From Plumapathes pennacea (taxonomy: Eukaryota > Cnidaria > Anthozoa > Antipatharia > Myriopathidae): a DNA stretch of 64,000 nt. A program made the translations under genes and the position numbers. Below the pieces are notes generated by a model. That model was not told where the DNA came from and did no database searches. It was given only the letters and a program-made list of their open reading frames with translations. The DNA is taken from positions 14,967,670 through 15,031,669 of the forward strand of contig OZ038467.1 of the NCBI GenBank assembly GCA_964036295.1. Direction: 5' to 3'. How positions within the stretch are numbered: position 1 is the stretch's first letter; each line of letters begins with the position of its first letter. Positions 36,101-47,222 of the stretch are shown piece after piece.

Positions 36101-36979
36101 ACCATAAATGTCTCAGTATGTATATAATAAACAGAAAACATCATGGAAAGTGCTTTGTACAGTTTTTGTTCACGAGTTGTGAAGTATCATAAAACGAACG
36201 AGCGAGGCTTTGCGAGCGAGTGAGTTTTATGATACGAAACAACGAGTGAATAAAAACTGTACAAAGCACTTTCCATGAAGTAATCTCTATTTTTTATTAC
36301 ACAGTACATGACAAATCTCTCATAAACTGTACTTAGTGTAGCACAATTAAGGGCCTTGGATTACATAGTCAATGGGTGACATTTTTAGTAAGAAAATATA
36401 TGCATACCAGGAAGTGATAAAACAGTACCTGAGGGTAATTCAATGCCACATCTGATAACTCAAACTCCTGATAACTCAAACAAATTTTCTTTTCCCCTGG
36501 AGGTTTGAGTTTTAGGTATTCCACTGTGGTTGGTCTGTTAGCCAAGAGTCTCAGAGAAAGAATTTGGTTAATCCTGGATTTCTAGCTTAATCAGGATTTG
36601 ATTAAGGGGGACCCTGATCTCGATTTGTGTCCTCAGTGGCAACATTACTGCAATATTATTGTATGATAAGTTACAATGATAAATCCAAGCAGTTATTAAA
36701 AACACTATATATACAGTACATTGTATGAATAAAATAAGTTTCTATAAGGTGTATAATAAAACTCTAACTAAAGTGTCTTTTTAAGAGATTCTTAAAGACA
36801 GAGGGAGGTAGCATTCTTAACTTTACTGTATTGCACAGATGTCAAGCATGACTCTCTGAGCCCCTTGGATCTGCTTGGTTTAACAGTGCTTCTTTCTGTT
36901 TTTTTTTTTTTTTTTTTTTTTTTTGCAGTATCTCATCCTTGCAGCCTTAGGACTGTTTGTTCTTATTCACAGAGAATGA
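33124..36979 (+). CDS. SEC11A: signal peptidase complex catalytic subunit SEC11, six exons
   Basis: Coding exons are 33124-33174, 33267-33376, 33483-33632, 34792-34911, 35426-35483 and 36929-36979. All introns are GT-AG and the phases match. The total is 540 bp, or 179 aa, the usual length for animal SEC11A. The protein is the serine protease of the ER signal peptidase complex, which removes signal peptides from secretory and membrane proteins. The N-terminal [10 protein letters not shown] segment precedes one membrane helix (about residues 20-40). The catalytic Ser is S56 in SGSMEP, the His is H96 in PIVHRV, and the Asp is D122 in NSVDDRGLY. The protein ends in a hydrophobic helix and HRE. 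Every expected motif is present and there is no lesion. SEC11A versus SEC11C cannot be decided outside vertebrates. Confidence 0.97.
34480..34680. repeat. possible inverted element in SEC11 intron 3
   Basis: The purine-rich ggactggccaaaaaaaaagg with ggggaggggct is mirrored by ggccaagccccccctccctc at about 34624-34650 and ggtccct at 34674. A degenerate foldback with about 170-bp span is likely, but the low complexity makes this uncertain. Confidence 0.4.
35921..36130. mobile_element. 210-bp MITE with 22-bp termini in SEC11 intron 5
   Basis: The end ttattatatacatactgaga (35921) is matched by the inverse tctcagtatgtatataataa ending at 36130. The interior carries cgaacgacg and its near copies. 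There is no coding capacity. Confidence 0.75.
36143..36276. mobile_element. 134-bp foldback element in SEC11 intron 5
   Basis: The sequence atggaaagtgctttgtacag is mirrored by ctgtacaaagcactttccat, with a second paired block (tatcataaaac / gttttatgata) and a centre of gagcgaggctttgcgagcg. It lies 12 bp downstream of the preceding MITE. Confidence 0.85.
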
Positions 36980-37458
36980 CAGTGCTGGCTAGGACATCAC
37001 AGAAACTTAACAAAACTGACTGTCATAACATGAGAGAAGTTAAACCTACTCTTGCAGACTCTCACACCATGAAATGCGTAAAGGATTCCATCCTGCTGAA
37101 CTCTTATGGTCTGAATTCTATACCAGCTTATGAAGTGGTTAGTCTGCTTGTGTCCTGAAACAGTGCTCAAAAAGACTGCAGATTGAAATGTTGTGTAACA
37201 ATAGCATTACTGTTGTGTGCAGTTTTCAGGTTTTCGTGTTATTGTGATTTCCTACGTGTGTTTCAGTACTTACAGTAGTGAACCAGCTGTCAGTCAACGC
37301 AAAAAGGTTTTGATTGCCTTCTATTTTACTGTAATTTATTTCTGAAAACCAAAGAAGTTCAGTTGTCAATTAAAGTAGTCTTACTCTTTGTGTTCTTGTC
37401 TCACATTGATCTCTTGTTTTGCCTTCTGAGTGAGTCTAAGATCAGTTGTGACAAGATA

Positions 37459-37499
37459 AATAAACTGTTCAAAAATACATGTGAATGCACTATAATAAA
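37459..37499 (+). terminator. SEC11 polyadenylation signals
   Basis: Two AATAAA hexamers lie at 37459-37464 and 37494-37499, about 480-520 bp after the stop codon. They are the first strong candidates downstream and would give a 3' UTR of about 500 bases. Confidence 0.55.
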
Positions 37500-38536
37500 T
37501 TTATTATTATTATTTATGTGCTAGTTACTATAGCTGATCAGTGACAATTTTATGATTGTAACAGGTGGTAGAATAGCCTCCTGACAGCTACTAAGCCGCA
37601 GTAAAACATGTGCTGCCTGTGGGTCTGCTGTCAGGAGGCTAGGGGTAGAAGGAAACGGCATTTAACTACTGCATTTTCACTCAATTATCCCATGCTTTAA
37701 TTTAAAAATTCTACTAACATATTTGATTGTGTATCTCTGATGATTTTGGCCAAGGGATAACCTGCAAATACAGTATTGTATCTATTATCTCTAGTTATTA
37801 TACTATTACAAGATGCTTGGCAACTGTGCATCAATTTGTATCTATTGTATGTGAAACATGGGAACAGTGAGCTTGTGACACACAAGACCAAACCTTTTTA
37901 CTCTCGGAAGTTATAAATTGGATTCAGTAGTGAAGGAACTTTTATTCACAAATATTTAGCAGATATGTAGACAAAGTTGTCCCAATATGGCCCAGTATGT
38001 ATCTTTCCTAGCCGAAAAGGGTTTGTTGACTTGCCACTCATCTAAAGTATCTAAGGGTACAACTCTACTCACAGGTGAATCTATAAACTCCCCCCCCCCC
38101 CCCTCCTCCCCGGCCCCATTTTAAGAGGCCCTCTCAACCACAGTCCTTTGCATGCCAAATTTCGTGGGTTCTGCCATTTTGGGGTCCGAAAGATGAATAG
38201 CAGTTCCATCTAACTTATTTGAGGAGAAGACTAGTTTCCTTTGATCTAAAAGTGCTACTAACCTATTTTTCTTTTGAATAATTACGTTCTTTCATGTTGG
38301 GAACCAAACTCAGCATTGGGTTTTCCAGATGTAAACCAAAACAAAAACACTGAAAAGGCTGAGAGGGCCCCTTTAAAACTCCAGCTGAGGCAAACTCTGT
38401 ATTTACATATTCTCAGGTAGTACTTCATGTAAACCTCCGTGAAAAATCCCGATTTCATGTGGTCCACGTGTAAAATCCCAACTACATTCATGCGAGTAAG
38501 AGAAAACTGATTATTTCCTTGACGTCCTAATGATCA
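37500..38536. other. intergenic with a short hairpin and poly-C
   Basis: tagcctcctgacagc (about 37573) is mirrored by gctgtcaggaggcta (about 37627), making a small foldback. A C run lies at about 38090-38103. No gene is seen. Confidence 0.5.
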
Positions 38537-40590
38537 GCCAGCATGCATTGGCAATGTTGCTTATTTGTCCGCAATACGCATCCCACATTTACGCCGAACT
38601 TTTTGAAAGTCATTTACTACTAAAAATTCAAAAATTGCTTTACTGAAAGAGTAACGAAAGCAAGCAAATTGATAGTTCTAATAGTGAATACTATGTTCGC
38701 AGGTATACAGCACACTAAAGCAGTTGGAAAACTTTACTGAACTAAAAAAACATCACGCTTCAACGAGATTCGAACCCAGAAAAGGTACGTTTTCTATATT
38801 GGGTGTGATGGGGGAACTTTTGTTTTGCTCAGGTATAACACGGCAACAAAAATGAAATCTTTTGGTATTTTAAATGGTCGGTAAGAAAGGCTGTACTAAC
38901 GAAAACTGTGTTGACGTTCGAAAAGTCGTGCCTTGCTTTCACTTTGCCTCCATGTGTAAGCCTTTAATTAAATGCAAATTTTTAAAACCGCCGAAGGCGA
39001 AAAACTAGTAATATATGTTTTATGTTTTATTTGGCTAAATTATGGGACTCGCATTGCCTTTGTAAGTGCGCATGTTTATTGTATAACGTTGATTTCAGAA
39101 AGGAATGGTTTTTTGAATGAGAATAATGCGTTCATGTGCTGTAAAATCTAGGTATCTTTGTTAAATTGAGCGTTGGAAGGCATGCATTGGCAATGTTGCT
39201 TATTTGTCCGCAATACGCATCCCACATTTACGCCGAACTTTTTGAAAGAGATTTAATACTACAAATTCGCCTCCGGCGGTTTTAAAAAATTGCTTTAAAG
39301 AGTAACGCATGCAGGCAAAATGGTAGTCCTAATAGTGAGTCCTATGTTCGCAGGTATACAGCACACTAAAGCAGTTGGAATATTTTACTGAACTGAAAAA
39401 ACATCATGCTTTAACGGGATTCGAACCCAGGAAAGGTACGTTTTCTATATTGGGTGTGATGCAGGAACTTTTGTTTTGCTCAGGTATAAAACGGCAACAA
39501 AAATGAAATCTTTTGGTATTTTAAATGGTCGGTAAGAAAGGCTGTACTAATGAAAACTGTATAGACGCTCGAAAAGTCGTGCCTTGCTGTGATTTTGCCT
39601 CCATGTGTAAGCCTTTAAATTTATTTTTTCAAAACCGCCGAAGGCGAAAAACTAGTAGTATATGTATCATAATGCTGTTTAGTTAACTTATGGGACTGGC
39701 ATTGCTTTTGTAAGTGCGCATGTTTACTGTATAACTTTGATTTCAGAAAAGAATGGTATTTTGAATGAGAATAATGCATTTGTTTGCTGTAAAATCTAGG
39801 TATCTTTGTTAGATTGAGAGTTGGAAGGGATGCATTGGCAATGTTGTTTGCTTGCACGTAATACGCATCCCACACTTACGCCGAATTTTTCGAAAGACAT
39901 TTACTACTATAATTTCGCCTTCGGCGGTTTTAAAAAATTGCATTAAAGAGTAATGCATGGAGTACTATGTTCGCAGGTATATAGCACACTGAAGCAGTTG
40001 GAATACTTTACTGAACTGAAAAAACATGCTTTAACGGAGGATTGAAAGCAAAGAGAGGTATGTTTTCTAAACTGGGTATGATGGGGACCTTTTGTATTGC
40101 TCAGATATAAACGGGGAACGAAAATGAAATCTTTGGGTATTTTAACTGGTCGGTAAGAAAGGCTGTACTAACGAAAACTCTATTGACGTTCGAAAAGTCG
40201 TGCCTTGCTGTCGTTTTGCCTCCATGTGTAAGCCTTTAATGCAATTCTTTAAAACCGCCGAAGGCGAAAAACTAGTAGTATATGTATTATGATACTGTTT
40301 AGTTAACTTATGGGACTCACATTGCCTCCGAAAGTGCGCATGTTTACTGTATAACTTTGATTTCAGAAAAGAATGGTATTTTGAATGAGAATAATGCATT
40401 TGTTTGCTGTAAAATCTAGGTATCTTTGTTAGATTGAGCGTTCGAAGGGATGCACTGGTAATGTTGTTTGTTCGTCCGCAATACGCATCCCACACTTACA
40501 CCGAACTTTTCAGAAATCATTTACTACTACAACTTCGCTTGCGGAGGTTTTGAAAAATTGCAGTGAAGAGTAACGCATGCAGGCGAAAGA
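38537..40590. repeat. outer tandem array of the left arm, about 3.2 units of 620-650 bp
   Basis: Units recur with gcattggcaatgttg and aatacgcatcccacac/t markers near 38574, 39213, 39865 and 40485. Each contains aaaaccgccgaaggcgaaaa and its inverse. They are the reverse complement of the units on the right arm at 59340-64000, but there are fewer of them. Confidence 0.88.
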
Positions 40591-41274
40591 TATTTTTGTT
40601 TTACTGTGATCATTAAGGATCCACAATGGTTTTTTAAAAATACAACAAATTCGTCATCTGATACAGATAAATGCAAGCAAAGATTTGGATTTTTAAACGG
40701 GTGGAATCTCGGACAAGATAGACAAGATATGGCCAGAGGAAATCAATCCCATACAAAGTCCTTATAAATCATATTGTTTATGAGATAGTTTGTCAAAACC
40801 AGGTTGGTGAAATATTTGTAAAATTTTGATGCATCTGCCGCTCAGCGATTATGCATAAGTGACGACTGCTGACTGAAGGAGAAATAATTGCGGCGGCTCA
40901 ATATGAGCCCGCGTATCTAAAGAGCAGCAGAGTTGCGCGTAATGGCGTATTTGCCGAAGGGTTGCTTCTATGTTTGTTTTTGCCTTCGTGGATTGGGCCT
41001 TGTTTGAGTCTGCAGATTGTATCAATGTGCAGCTTGTGAGCAATATAAGGGCTTATTGAAGATCAAACCGGGTGCAACTGTCTGAGAAAATTGACGTTCC
41101 TGCGCGCATGTGATTTTATCAGGTATGTTTCTTATCATGTGTTCGTGTATGGTTTATATAGTCATTGGTGGGTGTATCATTTCGCGTTTTGTGGGGTTTT
41201 TCCTATTAGTTTTTGGACAAACGTATTTTTTTAATCTCTGAGTCGCTTGGAAAGGTAGAAAACAATGGTGGTAT

Positions 41275-43180
41275 ACACACAACACAACCGCTTTATTTAT
41301 ATCTCACATACAAAACATAATGATAATAGTAAGAGTAAAGAGTACATTATTACAGGTATTGGTCAACCTAGAAATAGCTAAAAAGCTAATCTAGCTTGGT
41401 GACACATTTAGTTTAGAGTACAAAATACAGGTCCGCGATACAAGACAACTATTAATTGATGTTTAGAAAAAAAAAAAAAAAAAAAAAAACAACGGAAAAA
41501 ACAACAACAACAACAACAAGAGCAACAAATAACAATAAGTAGTTACAATAAACAATAAACAGAAAAACTAAATTTTGAAAAAGTATTAAATATTATATGT
41601 AAGAAAAGCAAGTAATTAGTAAGAAGCTGCAAGGGAGAATTTTAGCTTGTTTTTAAAAGCGAATCTGCTGAGTTCTTTTAAATCATTATGAATCATTATT
41701 CCAAAGTTTAGAATCCTGAAATCTGATATTAAACTTTTGATAATTAGTTTTGACTCTTGGTATGAAATAGGTATGAACTCTGTTAACAGGTGTAAAAAAT
41801 GTAAGTGAAGTGGAAGAGTATTATAATTGTTAGTAGTATTAGTGCATTAGCTGTGCGACATGAAAGAATACAGTGTCCTGGAATATGAGAATGTTTAGGT
41901 TTTTAAAAAGAGAACTTGTATGCTCATCAAAAGTAGAAAAAGTTATAATTCTTATGGCTCTGTTTTGAAGAACAGTTATTGGCTAAAGTGTAGTCACATA
42001 AATTATTAAGTATTTCCCCAAACTACCAAAACCATAAGTTAGATTACTTTGGGCAAAAGTATTAATTTTAACACTAGTATACTAATATTGAGATGATGGC
42101 TGACTTTTAACAGAATGCCAATAGCTCAAGCAATATTTTTGGAATTTGATGCATGTGGTGATTCCAACTTAAATTGCAGGTCAGGAGTCAATTACAATGC
42201 CCAAGTGTTTGGTGCTTTGTTTACACTCTAAGATTTTCCCATTGATGGTGATGTTTATATCAGAATTAATACTTTTCTGGCAGGTGTAAATGAAAAATAA
42301 CTAAATTGGATTTGTCCACATTCAATGAAAGTTTGTTTGCAAATACCTGCAGTCATTAACCTTCTGTACTCATCATTTACTCATTCTTCACTCATCATTG
42401 TATTTTATTTTTCTGAAGTTTATAAACTTTTATGAGCATGAAAGAGATTTGAGTCATCAGCAAATAAATGAAAAATCCAGAATTTTAGAGCAATTTGAGA
42501 AATAATTAATGTACAGTACAAATCCTGAAGGCCCAAGAACTGATCCTGGGGGCACCCAGCCACAGGATATATTATTTCTCTGAGCAGAAATAGTTGTGTA
42601 CCTATAGAAACAAACTGCTTGTGATTGCTTAAATAATATCTGAACCAATCTACAGTACCCCTATTTCCTAATGATTCTAGTTTACTTAACCCTTTTACTC
42701 CCAAGCTCAAAATGCAGATCCTCACAACCTATTGAGAGTAAAATGTATGAGTAACATAGTGAGAATTGATAGTTTAATAAGCTTTTATCTTAACAAGTTA
42801 TCAAAAGCCAAGTTCTCCCTACTGTATCATATGTTTCTGATGAGAAACTGAAGGAGAAAATTGAAGTTGATCACTATTGGGAGTGAAAGGGTTAACAGAA
42901 TATTATGGTTCACTGTATTGAAGGCTTTACTTCAGTCACGAAACACTCCACAGGAATACATCTGTTATCAGTGACTCTTTGTATTTTATCAGTTATAACT
43001 AATAAGACATGGATAGTAGAATGGTTAGAATGAAAGCCAAATTGTTTTTCATAAATGCACTTAATTTTATCAAGGTACTAAATTAACCTACTATACATAA
43101 GAGTCTCAAGAATTTTATTGAAAACTGATAAAAGAGAAATTGGGCAGTAATTGGACAAAATTCAGTCACTCACCCACCCA
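41275..43180 (-). pseudogene. LINE reverse transcriptase remnant, left arm
   Basis: This is the mirror copy of the LINE at 54370-58450. On the minus strand the readable pieces include the GWVPPGSVLGP-like block (from gtgccc..aggatcagttcttgggcc), VLYINYFSNCSKILDF and an FADDSNLFHAHKSL box holding the polymerase aspartates. A 3' region with AATAAA follows near 41290, after a poly-A/(AAC)n tract at 41467-41520. The frame is broken by stops and by a 202-bp MITE at 42690-42891. It is 5' truncated. Confidence 0.8.
42686..42895. mobile_element. piggyBac-like MITE with TTAA target duplication, in the LINE
   Basis: The element 42690-42891 starts CCCTTTTACTCCCA and ends TGGGAGTGAAAGG followed by GTTAA. 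It is flanked by TTAA on both sides (42686-42689 and 42892-42895), the target site used by piggyBac transposons. It is 202 bp and has no coding capacity. The mirror copy on the right arm starts at 54654 with the same TTAA but has lost its other end through a deletion of about 70 bp near 54826. It therefore predates the palindrome. Confidence 0.75.
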
Positions 43181-45690
43181 GTCCTTCACTCAATCTTAGC
43201 TCACCCATTTATTGACACTTTGACTCAATAATTAGTTACACAGTCAGACTTATATTTGAATAGTAGATGGTGGTTCAAAATCCAGCAACAATGAGTGGGT
43301 GGCATCCCATGATACCCCTGCCTTAGAGCAGTTAATATGAGGATCAGCTCAGGGGACTGGAAGCCTTGAACTTCTCTGTTTGAATACTTAACGAGATGTT
43401 AGGTGCATAATCTGGTGAACAGGTGACTGTAAAATGTAAATATTTGTGCACCAAGACTGAAAATTTGGTTTATTTAGCTCAAGGACACCTGTTAAATTGT
43501 TTTGAAAGTAAGTTTCATAACCTCCATTACCTGGCTTTTAAATATTTTCATAAAGGTGGTTGTACAAAGTTAAAAATATGTCACTCTACAGTAGCACTTG
43601 ACCCTGCTGGTAAATGAAAACACTTATGGCTGGTTATAAAACAGTGAAAAAATGCTTTCGCAACACAGCTTCTGTATCTTATGATGGGCATTGAATCACT
43701 CACTGCACTCAGATCTTGTTTCCCATCATCATGAAAATCTCTTTGATATGATCAAACTTGGTGAAAATAATAATATATCAGTTTATATTTTGCTAACTCT
43801 AACTGCTTAATTTTCATCCATTATTACAGGAAAAATCTCCTTGACAAGCCAGTGAACATTTTCCAAAGTTATTTCACACTACACTGGATACAGATTGCAT
43901 AGATACTGCTTGGTGATATTCAAGGTACTGTAGGATGTTCATTAATAGTAGTCATTAGCTTTTAGTAGCGCTCTTATGGCAACCAGGGGGCAATTCAATA
44001 AACATTTACACATGTATTTTACAAGTTGGACCAGACAGACAGACAGTTTATTTTTATACCAAAAAAAAAACAATATTCAAACACCACTGAAGGGACTCTC
44101 AACAAGCAAAAGTCTGCAAAATATTACAGATACCAGTTTCTCATGTATAACAGTAACAGTTTTGACCATGGTATTGGATTGAAATGTGTTTTAACATGCA
44201 GAGGATTAACTTGTAATTTACACTTGTAAATGCTTTACTAAATTGGCCCAAGTTCTGAGCTCTACAACGAAGCTATTGAGGAGTCAAACTACTAGAACTT
44301 GAGATAGTCTTTGTAGATACAGCGACCACAAGGCAGATATATTTCAGTATTTTTTATCGATTATTTTAAGCTACACTGTACTCTTTGCTGGTATTACATC
44401 TGTTTGTTTACATGTATCAGCTGATAGTAGATCAGACTTTTGAGCGCCATAAACGTCAACCTTGAATGACGATACAGTAACTCACTCAAATTTGTCTGAA
44501 GATATTCTGTCCCAAAGCATATAGCTTCAGGGATTTACGTAATGGTTATGAGCCATGATTTTGCTGACATGTACAAAAAGTATCTCGACACCCTGATTCT
44601 TGGAGCCCAATCAAAATTAATTTTCCGTACATTCATATTTATTTTAAAATTAGTCAATGTAAAGTTCAAATATTGTTTATACTTAATTGCTCTATGTTGC
44701 GTCAGGGGCCTCTAAAACTCGGTTTCCACATCATCGCTGTGATTGCCACGATCGCCAAGATGGAATTTTTACTCTTCTTTGTTGCAGTAGTTTTCATGCT
44801 TGCGATCGCTACGATTGTTGAATGCATTTGGAAACACAGTATCGTTCAATTGGCATCTAAGCATAGATGGTAGTAGCGCAACCTCCCTTTGACGTCTGAT
44901 TGAACGCAAGAATTTTAAGACTGTCGGTTTTTGACTTACATCGGGCCATTTACTAATTCGCTCCGGCGGTTTTATTTATATATTTTTTAAATAAAACCAA
45001 GTATCCGATCCCAATGTTTTATTTCATGTCACAGGATGCTTTGTGTGAGGTATGTAGGCCAAAGTTCGCTTGTGCTTGAAAAAGCGCAACGGCCCGTCCA
45101 GTTCTATTTAGTATAAAGTTAAACGCAGTTTATGTCTTTGCGCGATTTTGTTTGGCCTTCCGCCTTCTGTTTTATTTTATTTTATTTTATTTTTGGCGCA
45201 GGCCCGCCTGTGCTCTTTGTTCATTAACTTTGAGGAACAAAAGAAATACCTTCGACGAACAAAAGAAATATCTTCGACGAACAAAAGAAATTTCTTTGTG
45301 CTCTCGTGTCACGTACATGTAGAAGCTATTGTTTTACTTATATTGTGTGCATGTTGAGGACACAGATTTGAATACGAAGATGGCGTTCTGCCGAGGGTTG
45401 ATAGCGATGTGTACTCTCTTTCTTGTCCTGAACGAGAGACTGTCATCTGTTCTACAGACCTCCAAGTTGTTGTCATACGCAAGAAGAATATCTGGCGAGG
45501 CTGAGTGAGCCCAAAGTGCGACGGGAAGTTATTCTAAGCAAGAAACGCCGCTCCTTTGGTAAAGGAAGGTTCGCTGTAAGTGGAGTTACTCTGTGGCAGA
45601 ATTATTTCGCTCTCCTCTCCATAGAACGTGCTATTCAGTAGCCACGTCCGACCAAGCTATTTCGAACCAGGATGGAGTCTACTAATAACA
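43181..45690. other. non-coding DNA of left arm
   Basis: No supported gene. It holds a (gaca)n patch near 44030, a 22-bp direct repeat (three copies of gaacaaaagaaat..cttcgac at about 45236-45290; the right arm has one more copy) and a (ttta)n run near 45170. A segment at 44700-44850 has weak inverted symmetry (cgatcgcc / gcgatcg), as in a MITE. Confidence 0.5.
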
Positions 45691-46462
45691 TTTGATAGCT
45701 GCAACGGACTTCATATCATGCGGGAACAGCGTATGGTTTTACGGCAACAGTAAGGGGATTCGGGATTCAAGACTTGACAGAAGAGTGCACAAGACAGCAG
45801 CGATATCTTGTGACATTCGATGGGCATCCTGCGTGATACTGACTTCGACAGGACCAACTGCGGAACTCTGGTGAGGAGACATTTACGAACGAGCGAACAC
45901 TGAGTATTTGAGTACGTTTGTTTTGAAGAACGAAACGATGATGTTTTAAAGGATATCCCGGTGCTGAAAGCTCACAGAAGGTTCGCTAAATCGTGGAGAT
46001 TGATGTAATAGCCATTTATAGGACTTGAACTGGGGAAAGTTTACATGTAGCCGAGCTAGCGCCGATTGTGTGGTTGTTTGTACGAGTGGTTTTGGTATAT
46101 TTTTTGTAGTTTTTGTGTTGCTATCGGATGAATATATTGTTTGTGATTTGCTTGTGCTGTTAGATTGTATTTTGGAGTTATTAAAGAGCATAATTTGGCA
46201 AAAATACTTGTATTTTGTGTTGAACTTTAACACAAGTTTGGAGAGTTGTTGCTTTGTTAAACAATAGATCCGGCATGCAAATGAAATGCAAAAATATTCA
46301 TGAAGCTCTCGACCAATCAGAAGGCCGGAAATTAATTGGTTGCCATGGCAACGGGGCAAAATGGGCAAAAAGGGGCTAAAATTCGTTAATGAGATGTTAA
46401 TGAGATGCTAATGAGTATGCTAATGAGGCGGCCATTTTGAATATATTATAAATTAATTAATT

Positions 46463-46487
46463 AATTTTTTTTTTTTTTTTTTTTTTT
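46463..46487. repeat. poly-T / poly-A tract mirrored on both arms
   Basis: A T run on the left arm and the matching A run at 51036-51058 on the right sit next to (ttaa)n. On the right-arm plus strand the A run follows the 67-bp repeats. Confidence 0.8.
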
Positions 46488-46514
46488 ACATATTCCTTCT
46501 GTTCCAGTAGTCAC

Positions 46515-46875
46515 TGGTCCTCTTCCTGCATTAAGAGTTGTGACTAGTCCCTGTGGAAGTCCTGGCAAGTTGCTTGTTCTGGAGCAATGGCAGTCCACCT
46601 TCGAAGAGTTCCCCCTTTTTCCGGTAGTCCTGACCAGTAACTCCTTGCGGAGCAATGGCAGTCCCCCTTCAAAGGGTTCCCCCTTTTGCGGCAGTCCTGA
46701 CCAGTAGCTCGTTCCGGAGCAATGACAGTTCCACTTTCAAAGGGTTGCCCTTTTTCAGAAGTCCTGACCAGTAACTCCTTGCGGAGCAATGGCAGTCCCC
46801 TTTCAAAGGGTTCCCCTTTTCCGGTAGTCCTGAACAGTAGCTCCTTTTCAAGCAACGACAGGCCCCCCGTCAAGG
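46515..46875. repeat. 67-bp tandem repeat, about five copies (left arm)
   Basis: The marker ggagcaatggcagtcc recurs at 46581, 46649, 46716 (with one change) and 46783, spacings of 67-68 bp. The mirror copy is at about 50650-51008. Frames across it are repeat artefacts. Confidence 0.85.
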
Positions 46876-47144
46876 GACCCCCCGAGTTACCTTAGCAGAG
46901 TCCTCCCCAGTGGGGCATTCGTCTACCGAGGGTATCCCGGAGGCAAATCAGTGGCACCGCGCATCAAGCATTCAGCGTTCATCACTATGCTTTTAGCGCA
47001 ATAACCATTGACTTGAAATTGACGAAAGCAGCGAACGAAACCTTGGTTATTGATACCACTCTCCTTCCACATGTGGGACTATCTTTGACGTCATAAGAAA
47101 AGGCAATGCGCATGCGTATGAATGGGGAAAAAAGGAAAAAAAAG

Positions 47145-47222
47145 AAGAGTCGGGATTCGAACTGCGACCTCCAACTTCAGGAGTCGGGCGTCTTACTGAT
47201 TGAGCTATCAAGTCACTTGACA
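47145..47222 (-). other. tRNA-like sequence (left arm)
   Basis: On the minus strand a box A-like tagctcaatcagtaaga is followed by ccgac tcctgaa gttgg, which folds as an anticodon stem-loop, then agttcgaatcc, a box B match, and a T-rich run suited to Pol III termination. The acceptor, D and T stems do not pair well and position 33 is C, so this is a degraded tRNA or tRNA-derived element, not a working tRNA. The mirror copy lies at 50302-50380. Confidence 0.45.

Noticed and set aside
38765..39435. Box B-like attcgaaccc motifs in two left-array units as tRNA remnants
   Set aside because: Only the T-arm-like motif is present, with no box A or anticodon arm, and it is absent from the other units.
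44673..44873. Hydrophobic frame (and mirror at 52669-52998) as a membrane protein
   Set aside because: The hydrophobicity comes from T-rich, partly palindromic DNA. There is no splice context, start context or recognisable family.
45946..46368. 140-codon frame present on both arms (51155-51577) as a conserved gene
   Set aside because: Conservation between arms reflects the nearly identical DNA tract, not protein selection. The frame is low-complexity Ser/Thr/Lys-rich and overlaps an equally long frame on the other strand.
47145..47222. Functional tRNA gene
   Set aside because: Acceptor, D and T stems do not pair and position 33 is not T. Only the A/B box-like motifs and the anticodon stem remain.
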